Shown here: positions 26,620 to 34,318 of the stretch, one piece after another
How the letters are laid out: each line of letters begins with the position of its first letter
Numbering within the stretch: the first letter of the stretch is position 1
NCBI GenBank assembly: GCA_963752505.1
Contig: CAVVYM010000008.1
Location: forward strand, 62,001-126,000
Direction of reading: 5' to 3'
Source of the DNA: JACJWR01 sp963752505
GTDB taxonomy: Bacteria > Actinomycetota > Actinomycetes > S36-B12 > UBA10799
DNA: 64,000 nt
Notes under the pieces: generated by a model
The model's database searches: none
What the model saw: only the letters and a program-made list of their open reading frames with translations
What the model was told of the DNA's origin: nothing
Made by a program: the position numbers and the translations under genes

Positions 26620-27222
26620 CTAGCGCAGCAGACCCCAGCGAAATCCGTTCGCCACCGCCGCGGCCCGGTCGGAGGCGCCCATCTTTCGGTAGAGCCGGCG
26701 CGCGTGTGTCTTGACCGTATCCTCCGTGAGGAACAGCTCCCTGCCGATCTCGGCATTGGACAGGCCTCGCATGATTCCGTCCAGCACCTGCTGCTCCCGC
26801 GTGCTCAGCACAGGGCGCCGCCCCGCCGGTTCGCCAAAGCGGGGGCCGCCCTCCGGCGTCGAATCGATCACCAGGGCCAGAATGGCGGCGAACTCCTCGT
26901 ATGAGGCGTCTTTGGCGACGTAGCCACGCGCACCCACTTCGACGGCCGTCCCGACTGCGTCGGCGTCGTGCGCGGTGGCGAGCATGATCACATCGACTTC
27001 GGGGTGATCGTGATTCAGCCGCCGAGTAGTCTCCACGCCACCCAAGCCGGGCATGCGGACGTCCATCAGCACCACATCCGGGCGCTCGGACCGGATCCGC
27101 CGGAGTACTTCTTCACCGCTCGCGGCAGTGGCAACGCGATCGATTCCGGCGATCATTGCGATGGCCCGACGAACCGCCTCCCGCTCCGCCGCCACGTCAT
27201 CGCACACCAACACCACCGGCAC
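26620..27222 (-). CDS. bldM: BldM-type LuxR/NarL response regulator
   Basis: A 200-residue regulator with an N-terminal receiver domain (1-120) and a C-terminal LuxR helix-turn-helix (about 137-200). Asp54 in LMDVRMPG is at the same number as the receiver Asp of Streptomyces BldM. The DNA-binding end (NAEIGRELFL, EDTVKTHARRL, GFRWGLLR) closely resembles BldM, a key developmental regulator that acts alone or with WhiI. A whiB-like gene lies 2 kb away, as whiD lies near bldM in Streptomyces. No sensor kinase is adjacent, so it is an orphan regulator. GAGGGGG precedes the GTG start, and a -10-like TAGGCT (27262-27267) overlaps the preceding gene's stop. Confidence 0.9.
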   Translation of the reverse strand: MPVVLVCDDVAAEREAVRRAIAMIAGIDRVATAASGEEVLRRIRSERPDVVLMDVRMPGLGGVETTRRLNHDHPEVDVIMLATAHDADAVGTAVEVGARGYVAKDASYEEFAAILALVIDSTPEGGPRFGEPAGRRPVLSTREQQVLDGIMRGLSNAEIGRELFLTEDTVKTHARRLYRKMGASDRAAAVANGFRWGLLR

Positions 27223-27261
27223 GTGATCGCCCCCTCGTCGTCAGTCGTCGGACACAACACG

Positions 27262-27267
27262 AGCCTA
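27262..27267 (-). promoter_or_regulatory. -10 box of bldM overlapping an upstream stop codon
   Basis: TAGGCT on the minus strand begins with the TAG stop of the helical-repeat gene. It would give a bldM leader of about 35 nt carrying the GAGGGGG ribosome site. Confidence 0.35.
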
Positions 27268-28167
27268 GCCTGAACGTATCTGCACCAGGGGTGCAACGTC
27301 GGGACGCGCCGTCCACTCCGCCAGCAGATGCGGAGGCAAATCCGCGGCGATGAAAGCAACCGCCCGCTCGGCGGAGGACCGGTGACGTTGGGCGACCGGC
27401 GGATCGTCGCGCAACCAATCGGCCAACAGACCGCGGGTCACCCACACCAGCGGCCACGCGCCCAGCAATTCGGCGAGCATCGCCGCGCGGCCTAGCGTCG
27501 CCACGGCCTGCGCTTCGCCGGCGGGGTACTGGGCCACCGCCAGGAAGGACAGTCCCTTGGCAACGTGGCGTGGCGCTCCGAGGTGCTCGGCCTCGGCCAC
27601 CGATCGCTGCAACGCGACCACCGCGTCGCCTGGCAGGTCCCACGTCAGCGCGACCTCAGCCTGCACCCAGCCGAGTCGGATCCGCTCGCGCCACCAAGGC
27701 GGGGACGCGGAGCACAACTGCGCGGCACGCGTGACGTAGTCGCGAGCCAGTTGACGGTCGTGCCTGCCCACTGCGTCGGCGGCCAGTCCGAGGGTGGACG
27801 TGAACGCCATCACCGGATCGTCAACGGCAACCTGGCCCGCCCACTGATCGAATCCGCGCGCCTCGGAGAACCGGCCGATCTGGCGATGAATCGCGGCGAG
27901 CGCACATGCTGCCTGGGCCGCGTAGTGGCGATGCGTGGCGTCGGCCGATTCGGGCAACGCCAGCAGCGGCTCAAGAGTGGCGGCAGCGGAACCGAACAGC
28001 CCGCTCGCCCCTTGGCAGACACCGAGCAGCCACCGCGCGCGCAGCGCGAGGGCGGGGTCATCCGTCGACGGCTGCGACAACCATGCCGTCAGGGGTGCGA
28101 TGCCGTCCCCGGGTCGGCCATGAAAGGCCGCGCGCTCGCCTTCCTGGATTCCGTGCGCATCAGCCAC
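27265..28167 (-). CDS. Unknown helical-repeat (TPR-like) protein
   Basis: A 300-residue soluble protein, rich in Ala, Leu and Arg, with a regular series of amphipathic helices through most of its length (for example around 40-70, 80-105, 115-150 and 185-245), as in TPR or TPR-like scaffolds. No DNA-binding, kinase or membrane segment is visible and no family could be named. Sitting between a MerR-B12 regulator and a BldM orthologue, it may be a protein-protein adaptor for one of them. The GTG start lies 7 nt after TAGCAT (28175-28180), whose TAG is the stop of the MerR gene. Confidence 0.65.
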   Translation of the reverse strand: MADAHGIQEGERAAFHGRPGDGIAPLTAWLSQPSTDDPALALRARWLLGVCQGASGLFGSAAATLEPLLALPESADATHRHYAAQAACALAAIHRQIGRFSEARGFDQWAGQVAVDDPVMAFTSTLGLAADAVGRHDRQLARDYVTRAAQLCSASPPWWRERIRLGWVQAEVALTWDLPGDAVVALQRSVAEAEHLGAPRHVAKGLSFLAVAQYPAGEAQAVATLGRAAMLAELLGAWPLVWVTRGLLADWLRDDPPVAQRHRSSAERAVAFIAADLPPHLLAEWTARPDVAPLVQIRSG

Positions 28168-28177
28168 GCCGGGAATG

Positions 28178-29104
28178 CTACGCCGCGCGCAGCAGTCTCG
28201 TCACCGCACTGGCAAGGTCGGCCACGTAGACGGTGCAATCCGGGGTCGGCCGAGGCCAGCCCGGACCGGCCAAAACCACCAGCGGTTCAGGTCGAATCTT
28301 TGGGATGTCCAGGGCCCGCGCATCCTTGATTGCCGGCAGGTAGGCCCACACGAATACGCTGCTCGGCCCGAGCCGACGAATCGCCGAGGCCAGGGCCGCG
28401 GCCGGGGTGCGGGGGCCCAGGATCCGGGTCTCGACGCCACGTTCGGCCAGCGCCGCCGCTACCGCGTAGATAGCCAAACAGTGATCCTCGTGGGGCGCAC
28501 AGGCCAACAGTGCGGGCCGGGTGCTCCTCGGCGACTCCCGCGTGACCACCGCGCTGAGTTCCGTGGTCGCCACCTGGCTCAGCAGGTGTTCGACGTCGAC
28601 TCCGGCACCGGTCCGTTCCCAGTGACTGCCCACCTGCACCAGCACTGGCCGCAGCACCTCGTCCCACGTCCACATGACGCCGCGCGTCTCCAGGCTGCGT
28701 CGTAGCAGGGAGGCTGCCGCCCGTCCGTCGAGTGCCATGGCTGAGGCCGCCAGCCCCCGCACGAGCGCGTCGCGATCGGGATACTCGACATCGGCGAAGG
28801 GCTCCATCACCTCGTCATTGCTGGCCACCGTCTCGGTGCCGTCCGGTTCCCATTCCCGCGCGGCTACGGCCGCGTCGGCCACCCGCACCCCTGAATGAAC
28901 CAGCGCCTGCATGTGGAGCAGTCGAGCGAGGTCGACCGCCGAGTAGCGGCGGTGAGAGCCATCGGTGTGCCCACTGGGCCCGATGCCGTACCGGCGGTCC
29001 CACGTGCGCAGAGTCGACGGCGATACGCCGAGCCGACGTGCCACCGCTGCCACTGAAAGCCCCGGCACCTCCGGCGAGGAATTGTCAGGGCTCAGCGCAG
29101 TCAC
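28178..29104 (-). CDS. MerR-family regulator with B12-binding domain (CarH/LitR-like)
   Basis: A 308-residue protein from GTG 29104; GTG 29140 (320 residues) is possible. A MerR-type winged helix lies near residues 16-75 (VARRLGVSPSTLRTWDRRYG), then a helical domain with W162-x9-E172-H173, the W-x9-EH motif that holds adenosylcobalamin in CarH/LitR photoreceptors. A Rossmann-like domain follows with His208 in EDHCLA, where the usual DxHxxG Gly is Ala. The GG motif near the C-terminus is altered (LAGPGW). B12 binding and light response are therefore possible but not certain. It is divergent from the whiB-like gene. Confidence 0.8.
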   Translation of the reverse strand: MTALSPDNSSPEVPGLSVAAVARRLGVSPSTLRTWDRRYGIGPSGHTDGSHRRYSAVDLARLLHMQALVHSGVRVADAAVAAREWEPDGTETVASNDEVMEPFADVEYPDRDALVRGLAASAMALDGRAAASLLRRSLETRGVMWTWDEVLRPVLVQVGSHWERTGAGVDVEHLLSQVATTELSAVVTRESPRSTRPALLACAPHEDHCLAIYAVAAALAERGVETRILGPRTPAAALASAIRRLGPSSVFVWAYLPAIKDARALDIPKIRPEPLVVLAGPGWPRPTPDCTVYVADLASAVTRLLRAA

Positions 29105-29194
29105 GCTGATAAGTGTGAACCGAATCAGGGAATGCGCCACTCGACCCGCCGCAAGTCCCCCTCAACTGCCCTCAAAATTGTTCGCTCCACCCCC

Positions 29195-29244
29195 TTGCGC
29201 AACGTTTGCAACGATTGATACTGTGATCACACCTACTCAGGAGG
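29195..29244 (+). promoter_or_regulatory. Promoter, palindrome and ribosome site of the whiB-like gene
   Basis: TTGCGC (29195-29200) and GATACT (29217-29222) are 16 bp apart. A perfect 10-bp palindrome TGTGATCACA (29222-29231) sits at the predicted start of transcription, a good place for a repressor or autoregulator. AGGAGG (29239-29244) is an ideal ribosome site, 6 nt before the ATG. Confidence 0.5.
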
Positions 29245-29250
29245 TGCGAA

Positions 29251-29544
29251 ATGGCAGATATCTCTCGGCTCCCCGGGCCAAACGCGGACAGGTGGGACTG
29301 GCAAATGCAGGGCGCCTGTCGCGGCGAAGACCCCAACCTGTTCTTCCACCCCGAGGGCGAGCGAGGCTCCGCCCGCGAGGCACGCGAAGTGGCGGCGAAG
29401 GCCATCTGCGCCCAATGCCCGGTGCTTCGCGAATGCGCCGAACATGCGCTTGCAGTCCGCGAACCCTACGGCGTGTGGGGCGGCATGAGCGAGGACGAGC
29501 GCGAACGCATTTGGAGTTCACGCCGACTCCGTCGCGCGAGCTAG
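29251..29544 (+). CDS. WhiB-family iron-sulfur transcriptional regulator (WhiD-like)
   Basis: A 97-residue WhiB-like protein. The four Fe-S cysteines are Cys23, Cys53, Cys56 and Cys62 (CxxC plus two), followed by the turn GVWGG (74-78) and a basic C-terminal tail. WhiB-like proteins hold an O2/NO-sensitive [4Fe-4S] cluster and act on sigma factor region 4. Proximity to a bldM orthologue suggests the WhiD branch, which controls late development or division in Streptomyces. It has its own promoter and an excellent ribosome site, and ends at a strong bidirectional terminator shared with groEL. Confidence 0.93.
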   Translation: MADISRLPGPNADRWDWQMQGACRGEDPNLFFHPEGERGSAREAREVAAKAICAQCPVLRECAEHALAVREPYGVWGGMSEDERERIWSSRRLRRAS

Positions 29545-29592
29545 AGGCGCACTCGGCGACGTCCCCTCGGACGGACTCGCCGACTCGACGAT

Positions 29593-29628
29593 CAAGGGCC
29601 CATCCCGCATACGCGGGATGGGCCCTTG
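29593..29628. terminator. Bidirectional intrinsic hairpin between whiB and groEL
   Basis: A 16-bp perfect stem (CAAGGGCCCATCCCGC and its complement) with the 4-nt loop ATAC lies between the convergent whiB and groEL genes. It can terminate both. T-tracts are short, as is usual at high GC. Confidence 0.75.
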
Positions 29629-29670
29629 CGCTGTCGTGGAGCCTCGTATCCTCCACGGCGGTCACTTCGG

Positions 29671-31302
29671 CTAGTGCACGGCACCGTGGTGGTGCGAGTG
29701 GCCGTGGCCGTCTTCTTCGGCCTCGTCCTCTTCCGGCTTCTCCACCACGAGCACGTCGGTGGTCAGCAGCATGCCCGCCACCGAGGCAGCATTCTCCAGC
29801 GCGGCCTTGGTGACCTTGACCGGATCAATCACGCCAGCCGCCACGAGGTCCTCGTAGGTGTCGGTGCGGGCGTTGTAGCCCTCACGGCCGGGGAGGTCTG
29901 CCACCTTGGACACGATCACGTAGCCCTGCTCGCCGGCGTTCTCAGCGATCCACCGCAACGGCTCCAATGCAGCTTTACGCACGATGGCCACACCGGCCTT
30001 CTCATCGCCGCTGCGACCGAGGTCATCGGCAAGCACCGAGGTCGCGTGTACGAGAGCAGCGCCGCCACCGGCGACGATGCCCTCTTCGATTGCGGCCCGG
30101 GTGGACGAGACGGCGTCCTCGATGCGCAGTTTGCGCTCCTTCTGCTCAACCTCGGTGTAGCCACCCACCTTGATCACGCAGACACCGCCCACCAGCTTGG
30201 CCAACCGCTCCTGCAACTTCTCGCGGTCCCAGTCGGAATCGCTGCGCTCAATCTCGGCGCGAATTTGAGCCTCACGCTCCACCACACCGGCGTGGTCGCC
30301 AGCACCGTCGACAATGGTCGTCGTGTCTTTGGTGACAACCACGCGTCGTGCGGAGCCGAGGTCCTCCAGCGTCACTTGGTCGAGTTTCAGGCCAATCTCC
30401 TCGGACACGACCGTGGCACCGGTAAGGATGGCGATGTCCTGCAGGATCGCCTTGCGCCGGTCGCCGAAGGCTGGCGCCTTCACCGCGCAGGAGTTGAAGA
30501 TGCCACGCATCTTGTTCACGACCAGGGTGCTCAGGGCTTCGCCTTCGACATCCTCAGCCAGGATGAACAGCGGCTTCGAGGCTTGCGCCACCTTCTCAAG
30601 CACGGGTAGAAGGTCGGCGATCGCGCCGATCTTGCCCTGCACCAGCAGGATGTAGGGGTCCTCGAAGACCGCTTCCATCCGGTCGGCATCGGTGACGAAG
30701 TACGGCGAGATGTAGCCCTTGTCGAACTGCATCCCCTCGGTGTACTCCAGCTCCACACCGGTGGTCTGTGACTCTTCGACCGTGATCACGCCGTCAGCAC
30801 CGACCTTGTCGAAGGCCTCGGCGATCACCTCTCCGACCTCGGGGTCCTGGCTGGAGATGGTCGCCACCTGGGCGATCTCATCGCGGCCTTCGATGGTGCG
30901 GGAGCTGGTGGCGAGTTCTTCGTTCACAGCCGCCACCGCAGCATCAATGCCGCGCTTGATGCTCAGGGGGGCGGCACCGGCCGTGACCATGCGCAGTCCT
31001 TCGCGCACCATGGCCTGCGCCAGCACCGTGGCCGTCGTGGTGCCGTCACCGGCCACGTCGTTGGTCTTGGTGGCAACTTCCTTGACCAGTTGCGCGCCAA
31101 GGTTCTCGTAGGGCTCGGACAGTTCGATGTCACGGGCGATCGTCACACCGTCGTTGGTGATCGTCGGCGCGCCCCAGGCCTTGTCCAAGACCACATTGCG
31201 ACCCTTCGGGCCGATCGTCACGCGGACCGTGTCGGCCACGTGGTTGACGCCGCGCTCGAGGGACTTCCTCGCCGCGTCGTCGAATTCCAGAATCTTTGGC
31301 AT
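29671..31302 (-). CDS. groEL: Chaperonin GroEL with His-rich tail
   Basis: 60-kDa chaperonin subunit, 543 residues and normal length. The ATP-site segment near residue 87 (GDGTTTATVLA) and the N-terminal KFGPKGRN-like VTIGPKGRNV are conserved. The C-terminus is rich in His and acidic residues (GHGHSHHHGAVH) instead of the GGM repeats of E. coli GroEL. This is the mark of the actinobacterial GroEL1 type encoded with groES, which in mycobacteria is linked to specialised roles; GroEL2 is usually elsewhere. It is downstream of groES, separated by a stable hairpin, and its expression is probably HrcA-controlled through the CIRCE sites before groES. Confidence 0.97.
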   Translation of the reverse strand: MPKILEFDDAARKSLERGVNHVADTVRVTIGPKGRNVVLDKAWGAPTITNDGVTIARDIELSEPYENLGAQLVKEVATKTNDVAGDGTTTATVLAQAMVREGLRMVTAGAAPLSIKRGIDAAVAAVNEELATSSRTIEGRDEIAQVATISSQDPEVGEVIAEAFDKVGADGVITVEESQTTGVELEYTEGMQFDKGYISPYFVTDADRMEAVFEDPYILLVQGKIGAIADLLPVLEKVAQASKPLFILAEDVEGEALSTLVVNKMRGIFNSCAVKAPAFGDRRKAILQDIAILTGATVVSEEIGLKLDQVTLEDLGSARRVVVTKDTTTIVDGAGDHAGVVEREAQIRAEIERSDSDWDREKLQERLAKLVGGVCVIKVGGYTEVEQKERKLRIEDAVSSTRAAIEEGIVAGGGAALVHATSVLADDLGRSGDEKAGVAIVRKAALEPLRWIAENAGEQGYVIVSKVADLPGREGYNARTDTYEDLVAAGVIDPVKVTKAALENAASVAGMLLTTDVLVVEKPEEDEAEEDGHGHSHHHGAVH

Positions 31303-31334
31303 GTGCTCTCCGTTGTTTTCTCATTCGCGCACAA

Positions 31335-31377
31335 CGCCCCGGGTACAGCGCGGTTGACGTGTGCTGGACCCGGGGCG
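31335..31377 (-). repeat. Stable hairpin between groES and groEL
   Basis: CGCCCCGGGT (31335-31344) pairs with ACCCGGGGCG (31368-31377), and inner CAGC/GCTG arms extend the stem. With no T-tract it is more likely a processing or stability element between the two cistrons than a full terminator, and could set the groES to groEL ratio. Confidence 0.5.
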
Positions 31378-31393
31378 TGGCGCGTGCTGGGAA

Positions 31394-31693
31394 TTACTTT
31401 TCGACGATGGCGAGTACGTCGCGGGCCGAGAGGATGAGGTACTCCTCACCCTGGTACTTGATCTCGGTGCCGCCGTACTTGGAGTACACGACGACATCTC
31501 CGACGCTAACGTCCATCGGGACGCGCTCGTCGCCGTCCTCGTTGAAGCGACCGGGGCCGACAGCGAGGACCTTGCCCTCCTGCGGCTTCTCCTTGGCGGT
31601 GTCCGGGATAACCAGTCCCGACTGAGTCTTCTGCTCTGCGTCGAGCTGTTGCACGAGGATCCGGTCCTCGAGCGGCTTGATGGCGACCGACAC
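31394..31693 (-). CDS. groES: Co-chaperonin GroES
   Basis: 10-kDa co-chaperonin that caps the GroEL ring, 99 residues. The mobile loop (about 18-36, ending in GLVIP) and the C-terminal LSARDVLAIVE strand are typical. The GTG start at 31693 has a strong GGAGG ribosome site 7 nt upstream. It is the first gene of groES-groEL, preceded by two CIRCE operators 80-140 nt upstream. Confidence 0.97.
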   Translation of the reverse strand: MSVAIKPLEDRILVQQLDAEQKTQSGLVIPDTAKEKPQEGKVLAVGPGRFNEDGDERVPMDVSVGDVVVYSKYGGTEIKYQGEEYLILSARDVLAIVEK

Positions 31694-31771
31694 GGTCTAA
31701 CCTCCATAGTGGGCGTGGATACGTATGGTGGTGGAATGCCAACCGCCGTCGCGGTGCGGGTGACGCTTCCG

Positions 31772-31798
31772 CTGGCACTCACAACAGCTGAGTGCCAG
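31772..31798. promoter_or_regulatory. CIRCE operator, proximal copy
   Basis: CTGGCACTC and GAGTGCCAG form perfect 9-bp arms around a 9-nt spacer, the geometry of the HrcA-binding CIRCE element. It lies 79 nt upstream of groES. Confidence 0.85.
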
Positions 31799-31806
31799 CG
31801 CCTACG

Positions 31807-31833
31807 TTAGCACTCACCTGCCGGGAGTGCCAG
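31807..31833. promoter_or_regulatory. CIRCE operator, distal copy
   Basis: TTAGCACTC and GAGTGCCAG with a 9-nt spacer; the left arm is the canonical CIRCE sequence and 7 of 9 positions pair. It lies 8 bp from the proximal copy, so two HrcA dimers could bind side by side. Confidence 0.85.
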
Positions 31834-31914
31834 TAGGCGGGGTCGATTGTGACGATCGATGCCGGCCGCCCGAATCGCCCCGCGCGCGAGCCGGCCGCGA
31901 GTAGCGTGGCACCC

Positions 31915-33222
31915 ATGGAGGTGTCCCCCGCACAGTTGGACACAGCCCTCGGTCGTGCCGTGACCGACGCCGCACAAGGGCTTGATCCACTCGCGGCTCG
32001 CGCACGGCTGAAGCGCCGCTTCCCCGACGCGACCGACGAACTGATCCGCGCGGCGACGCTCCAGGCGGAGTTGGTCGAGCGGGCTCAGCCGCGGTTCGGT
32101 GCCATGGCTGGTGGCATCCTGTGGTCACCCGACGGGCTGGAGCAGGCATCGCGGCCGGGGGTGGCCGCGTACCGCGCTCGGCGGCTGGCGGATGCCGGGG
32201 TGACCAGCGCCGCCGACCTCACCTGCGGACTCGGAATCGACGCGCTCGCAATGGCCGCGGCGGGTATCACGGTGCTCGCCGTCGAGCAGGATCCCGCCAC
32301 GGCGGCGCTGGCGGCGGCCAACGTACGCCGACGAGGAGGTGGCCGAGTCGAGATACGCGTAGGGTCCTGCACCGATCCCAGCATGCTGGCCGGAGTCGCC
32401 GACCTTGACGCGTGGTTCGTCGACCCGTCCCGCCGAGCCGCCTCGCGTGGCCCCGACGGACGGCATCTGCGTCTCGACGACCCGCAGCAGTGGTCACCGC
32501 CGTGGCCGTGGGTGGTCGCCCAGGCGGGGAATCCACGCGTGCTCATGGCCAAAGCCGCACCTGGGTTGCCGCATGGCGCGATCAAGCAGGCCCCCGGCTG
32601 CGTGGTGGATGCCGAGTGGGTGTCGCACGAGGGTGTCCTGCTGGAAACCTGCGTGACCTGGTGGCGCGCCGAATCATCAGCAACCTCGACACCGCACGGC
32701 TCCGAGAGCCCCCGCCGATCGGCCGTCATCCTGGATGCCACGGGCACCGCCTTGGTGCGCGTTGCTGCCCGCGCACCAACGACATCAGGCACCCAACCAG
32801 ACCCCGGCCGGCGTGGCATCCAGTCGCAGGTCCCGCGACCCGGGGAGTACCTGCTCGACCCCGATCCAGCGGTCGTTCGGGCCGGGGTGGTGACCGAACT
32901 GGCCGACCTCCTCGGGGCGCGCCTCGTCGACCCGCATCTGGCCTACGTGACGGCCGTAGAACCGCTGCCACCTGAGCTTCGTCCGGTGGGCCGGAGTTGG
33001 CGCATCCTCGACGCCGGCGCCTACGACCGGAAGCGCCTGCGGGCTGCGTGTGCCGAGCACGCGATCGGTCAGGTCGAGGTCACGGGCCGAGGACGGAGTC
33101 TGGATCCCGCCAAAGTCCGACGTGACCTCAAACTCCGCACCGGTGGCAGGCGCGGGGTGCTCGTCGTGATGGGCATGGGCGACGCGCGGGCCACGGTCGT
33201 CTTCCTGTGCGAACCCGCCTGA
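31915..33222 (+). CDS. Class I SAM-dependent methyltransferase with THUMP-like C-terminal domain
   Basis: A 435-residue protein. The SAM site is DLTCGLGID (101-109) followed by VEQDP, and FVDPSRR (168-174) corresponds to the DPPY-like catalytic motif IV of RNA methyltransferases. The C-terminal 130 residues resemble the THUMP-like extension of an actinobacterial family usually found near groES and the tsa genes. RNA, perhaps tRNA or rRNA, is the likely substrate. ATG at 31915 follows TAGCGT (31902-31907) by 7 nt; the longer frame from 31849 is not supported. It is convergent with tsaD. Confidence 0.82.
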   Translation: MEVSPAQLDTALGRAVTDAAQGLDPLAARARLKRRFPDATDELIRAATLQAELVERAQPRFGAMAGGILWSPDGLEQASRPGVAAYRARRLADAGVTSAADLTCGLGIDALAMAAAGITVLAVEQDPATAALAAANVRRRGGGRVEIRVGSCTDPSMLAGVADLDAWFVDPSRRAASRGPDGRHLRLDDPQQWSPPWPWVVAQAGNPRVLMAKAAPGLPHGAIKQAPGCVVDAEWVSHEGVLLETCVTWWRAESSATSTPHGSESPRRSAVILDATGTALVRVAARAPTTSGTQPDPGRRGIQSQVPRPGEYLLDPDPAVVRAGVVTELADLLGARLVDPHLAYVTAVEPLPPELRPVGRSWRILDAGAYDRKRLRAACAEHAIGQVEVTGRGRSLDPAKVRRDLKLRTGGRRGVLVVMGMGDARATVVFLCEPA

Positions 33223-33265
33223 GAACCGGCTGCCCACATCAGGCCGCACGCAGGACGGCTCATCA

Positions 33266-34318
33266 CTACCCCACCGACACCTCGGTGACCGGCGCCGATG
33301 AGTCCACCGCAATTCCCAACGGAGATGGCGAGACACCAGCCTCCACCATCGCCGATCCCAGCGCGGCCACCATCGCGCCATTGTCCGTACACAACCCCGG
33401 CCGCGGGATGCGCAACCCGATTCCGGCCGCTGCCGACCGTTGCGCTGCCAGCGCCCGCAGGCGCGAGTTGGCCGCCACGCCGCCCCCGATCAGGAGGTGC
33501 TCGACGCCGGTGTCCCGGCAGGCAGCGAGGGCCTTCGTGACGAGCACGTCCACGACGGCCTCCTGGAACGAGGCCGCGACGTCGGCTACGTCAACCGCTT
33601 GCCCGGCGGCCTCGCGAGCCTGCACCCACCTGGCCACAGACGTCTTCAGCCCAGAGAACGAGAAGTCGTGCCGGTGCCGCACGAGGTCCTTTGGCAGCGA
33701 CAGTCCCCGCGGAAACCGAATGGCTGCCGAATCGCCGTCGCGAGCCACGCGATCCACGTGCGGGCCTCCGGGGAAGGGCAGTCCCAGCAGGCGCGCAACC
33801 TTGTCGAATGCCTCTCCCGCCGCATCGTCGAGCGTGCTTCCGAGCGGTTCCACGTCGGCGGTGACATCATCCACCAGCAGCAGGCTGGTGTGGCCGCCAG
33901 AGACCAGCAACGCGATCGCCGGCTGCGGCAGTGGGCCGTGCTCCAGCCGATCGACCGCCACGTGGGCGGCGAGGTGGTTCACTCCGAATAGCGGCTTGTC
34001 CAGCGACCAGGCCAGTGCCTGCGCCGCCGAGGCCCCGACCAGCAGCGCGCCAGCCAGCCCCGGCCCAGCCGTCACCGCAACCGCATCGACATCGGTCAGC
34101 GCCACGCCGGCCTCGATACAGGCGCGATCAAGCGTGGGCACCATGGCGGCGACATGCGCTCTGCTCGCGATCTCTGGCACCACTCCGCCGAATCGAGCGT
34201 GTTCATCGACCGACGACGCCACCGCGTCGGCCAGGAGTGTGGTGCCGCGCACCAACCCCACCCCGGTTTCATCACAGGACGTTTCGATGCCCAGCACCAG
34301 TGGCTCGTCAGCGGTCAT
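33266..34318 (-). CDS. tsaD: tRNA N6-threonylcarbamoyladenosine transferase TsaD
   Basis: Transfers the threonylcarbamoyl group from TC-AMP to A37 of ANN-decoding tRNAs, working with TsaB and TsaE. The 350-residue protein has GIETSCDET (10-18) and the metal-binding HLAAH (115-119), with the third metal ligand in CTDNGAM near the C-terminus. The ATG overlaps the rimI stop by 4 nt (ATGA). tsaE, tsaB, rimI and tsaD run together here; tsaC is not in the window. It is the last gene of the glmM-to-tsaD run. Confidence 0.97.
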   Translation of the reverse strand: MTADEPLVLGIETSCDETGVGLVRGTTLLADAVASSVDEHARFGGVVPEIASRAHVAAMVPTLDRACIEAGVALTDVDAVAVTAGPGLAGALLVGASAAQALAWSLDKPLFGVNHLAAHVAVDRLEHGPLPQPAIALLVSGGHTSLLLVDDVTADVEPLGSTLDDAAGEAFDKVARLLGLPFPGGPHVDRVARDGDSAAIRFPRGLSLPKDLVRHRHDFSFSGLKTSVARWVQAREAAGQAVDVADVAASFQEAVVDVLVTKALAACRDTGVEHLLIGGGVAANSRLRALAAQRSAAAGIGLRIPRPGLCTDNGAMVAALGSAMVEAGVSPSPLGIAVDSSAPVTEVSVG

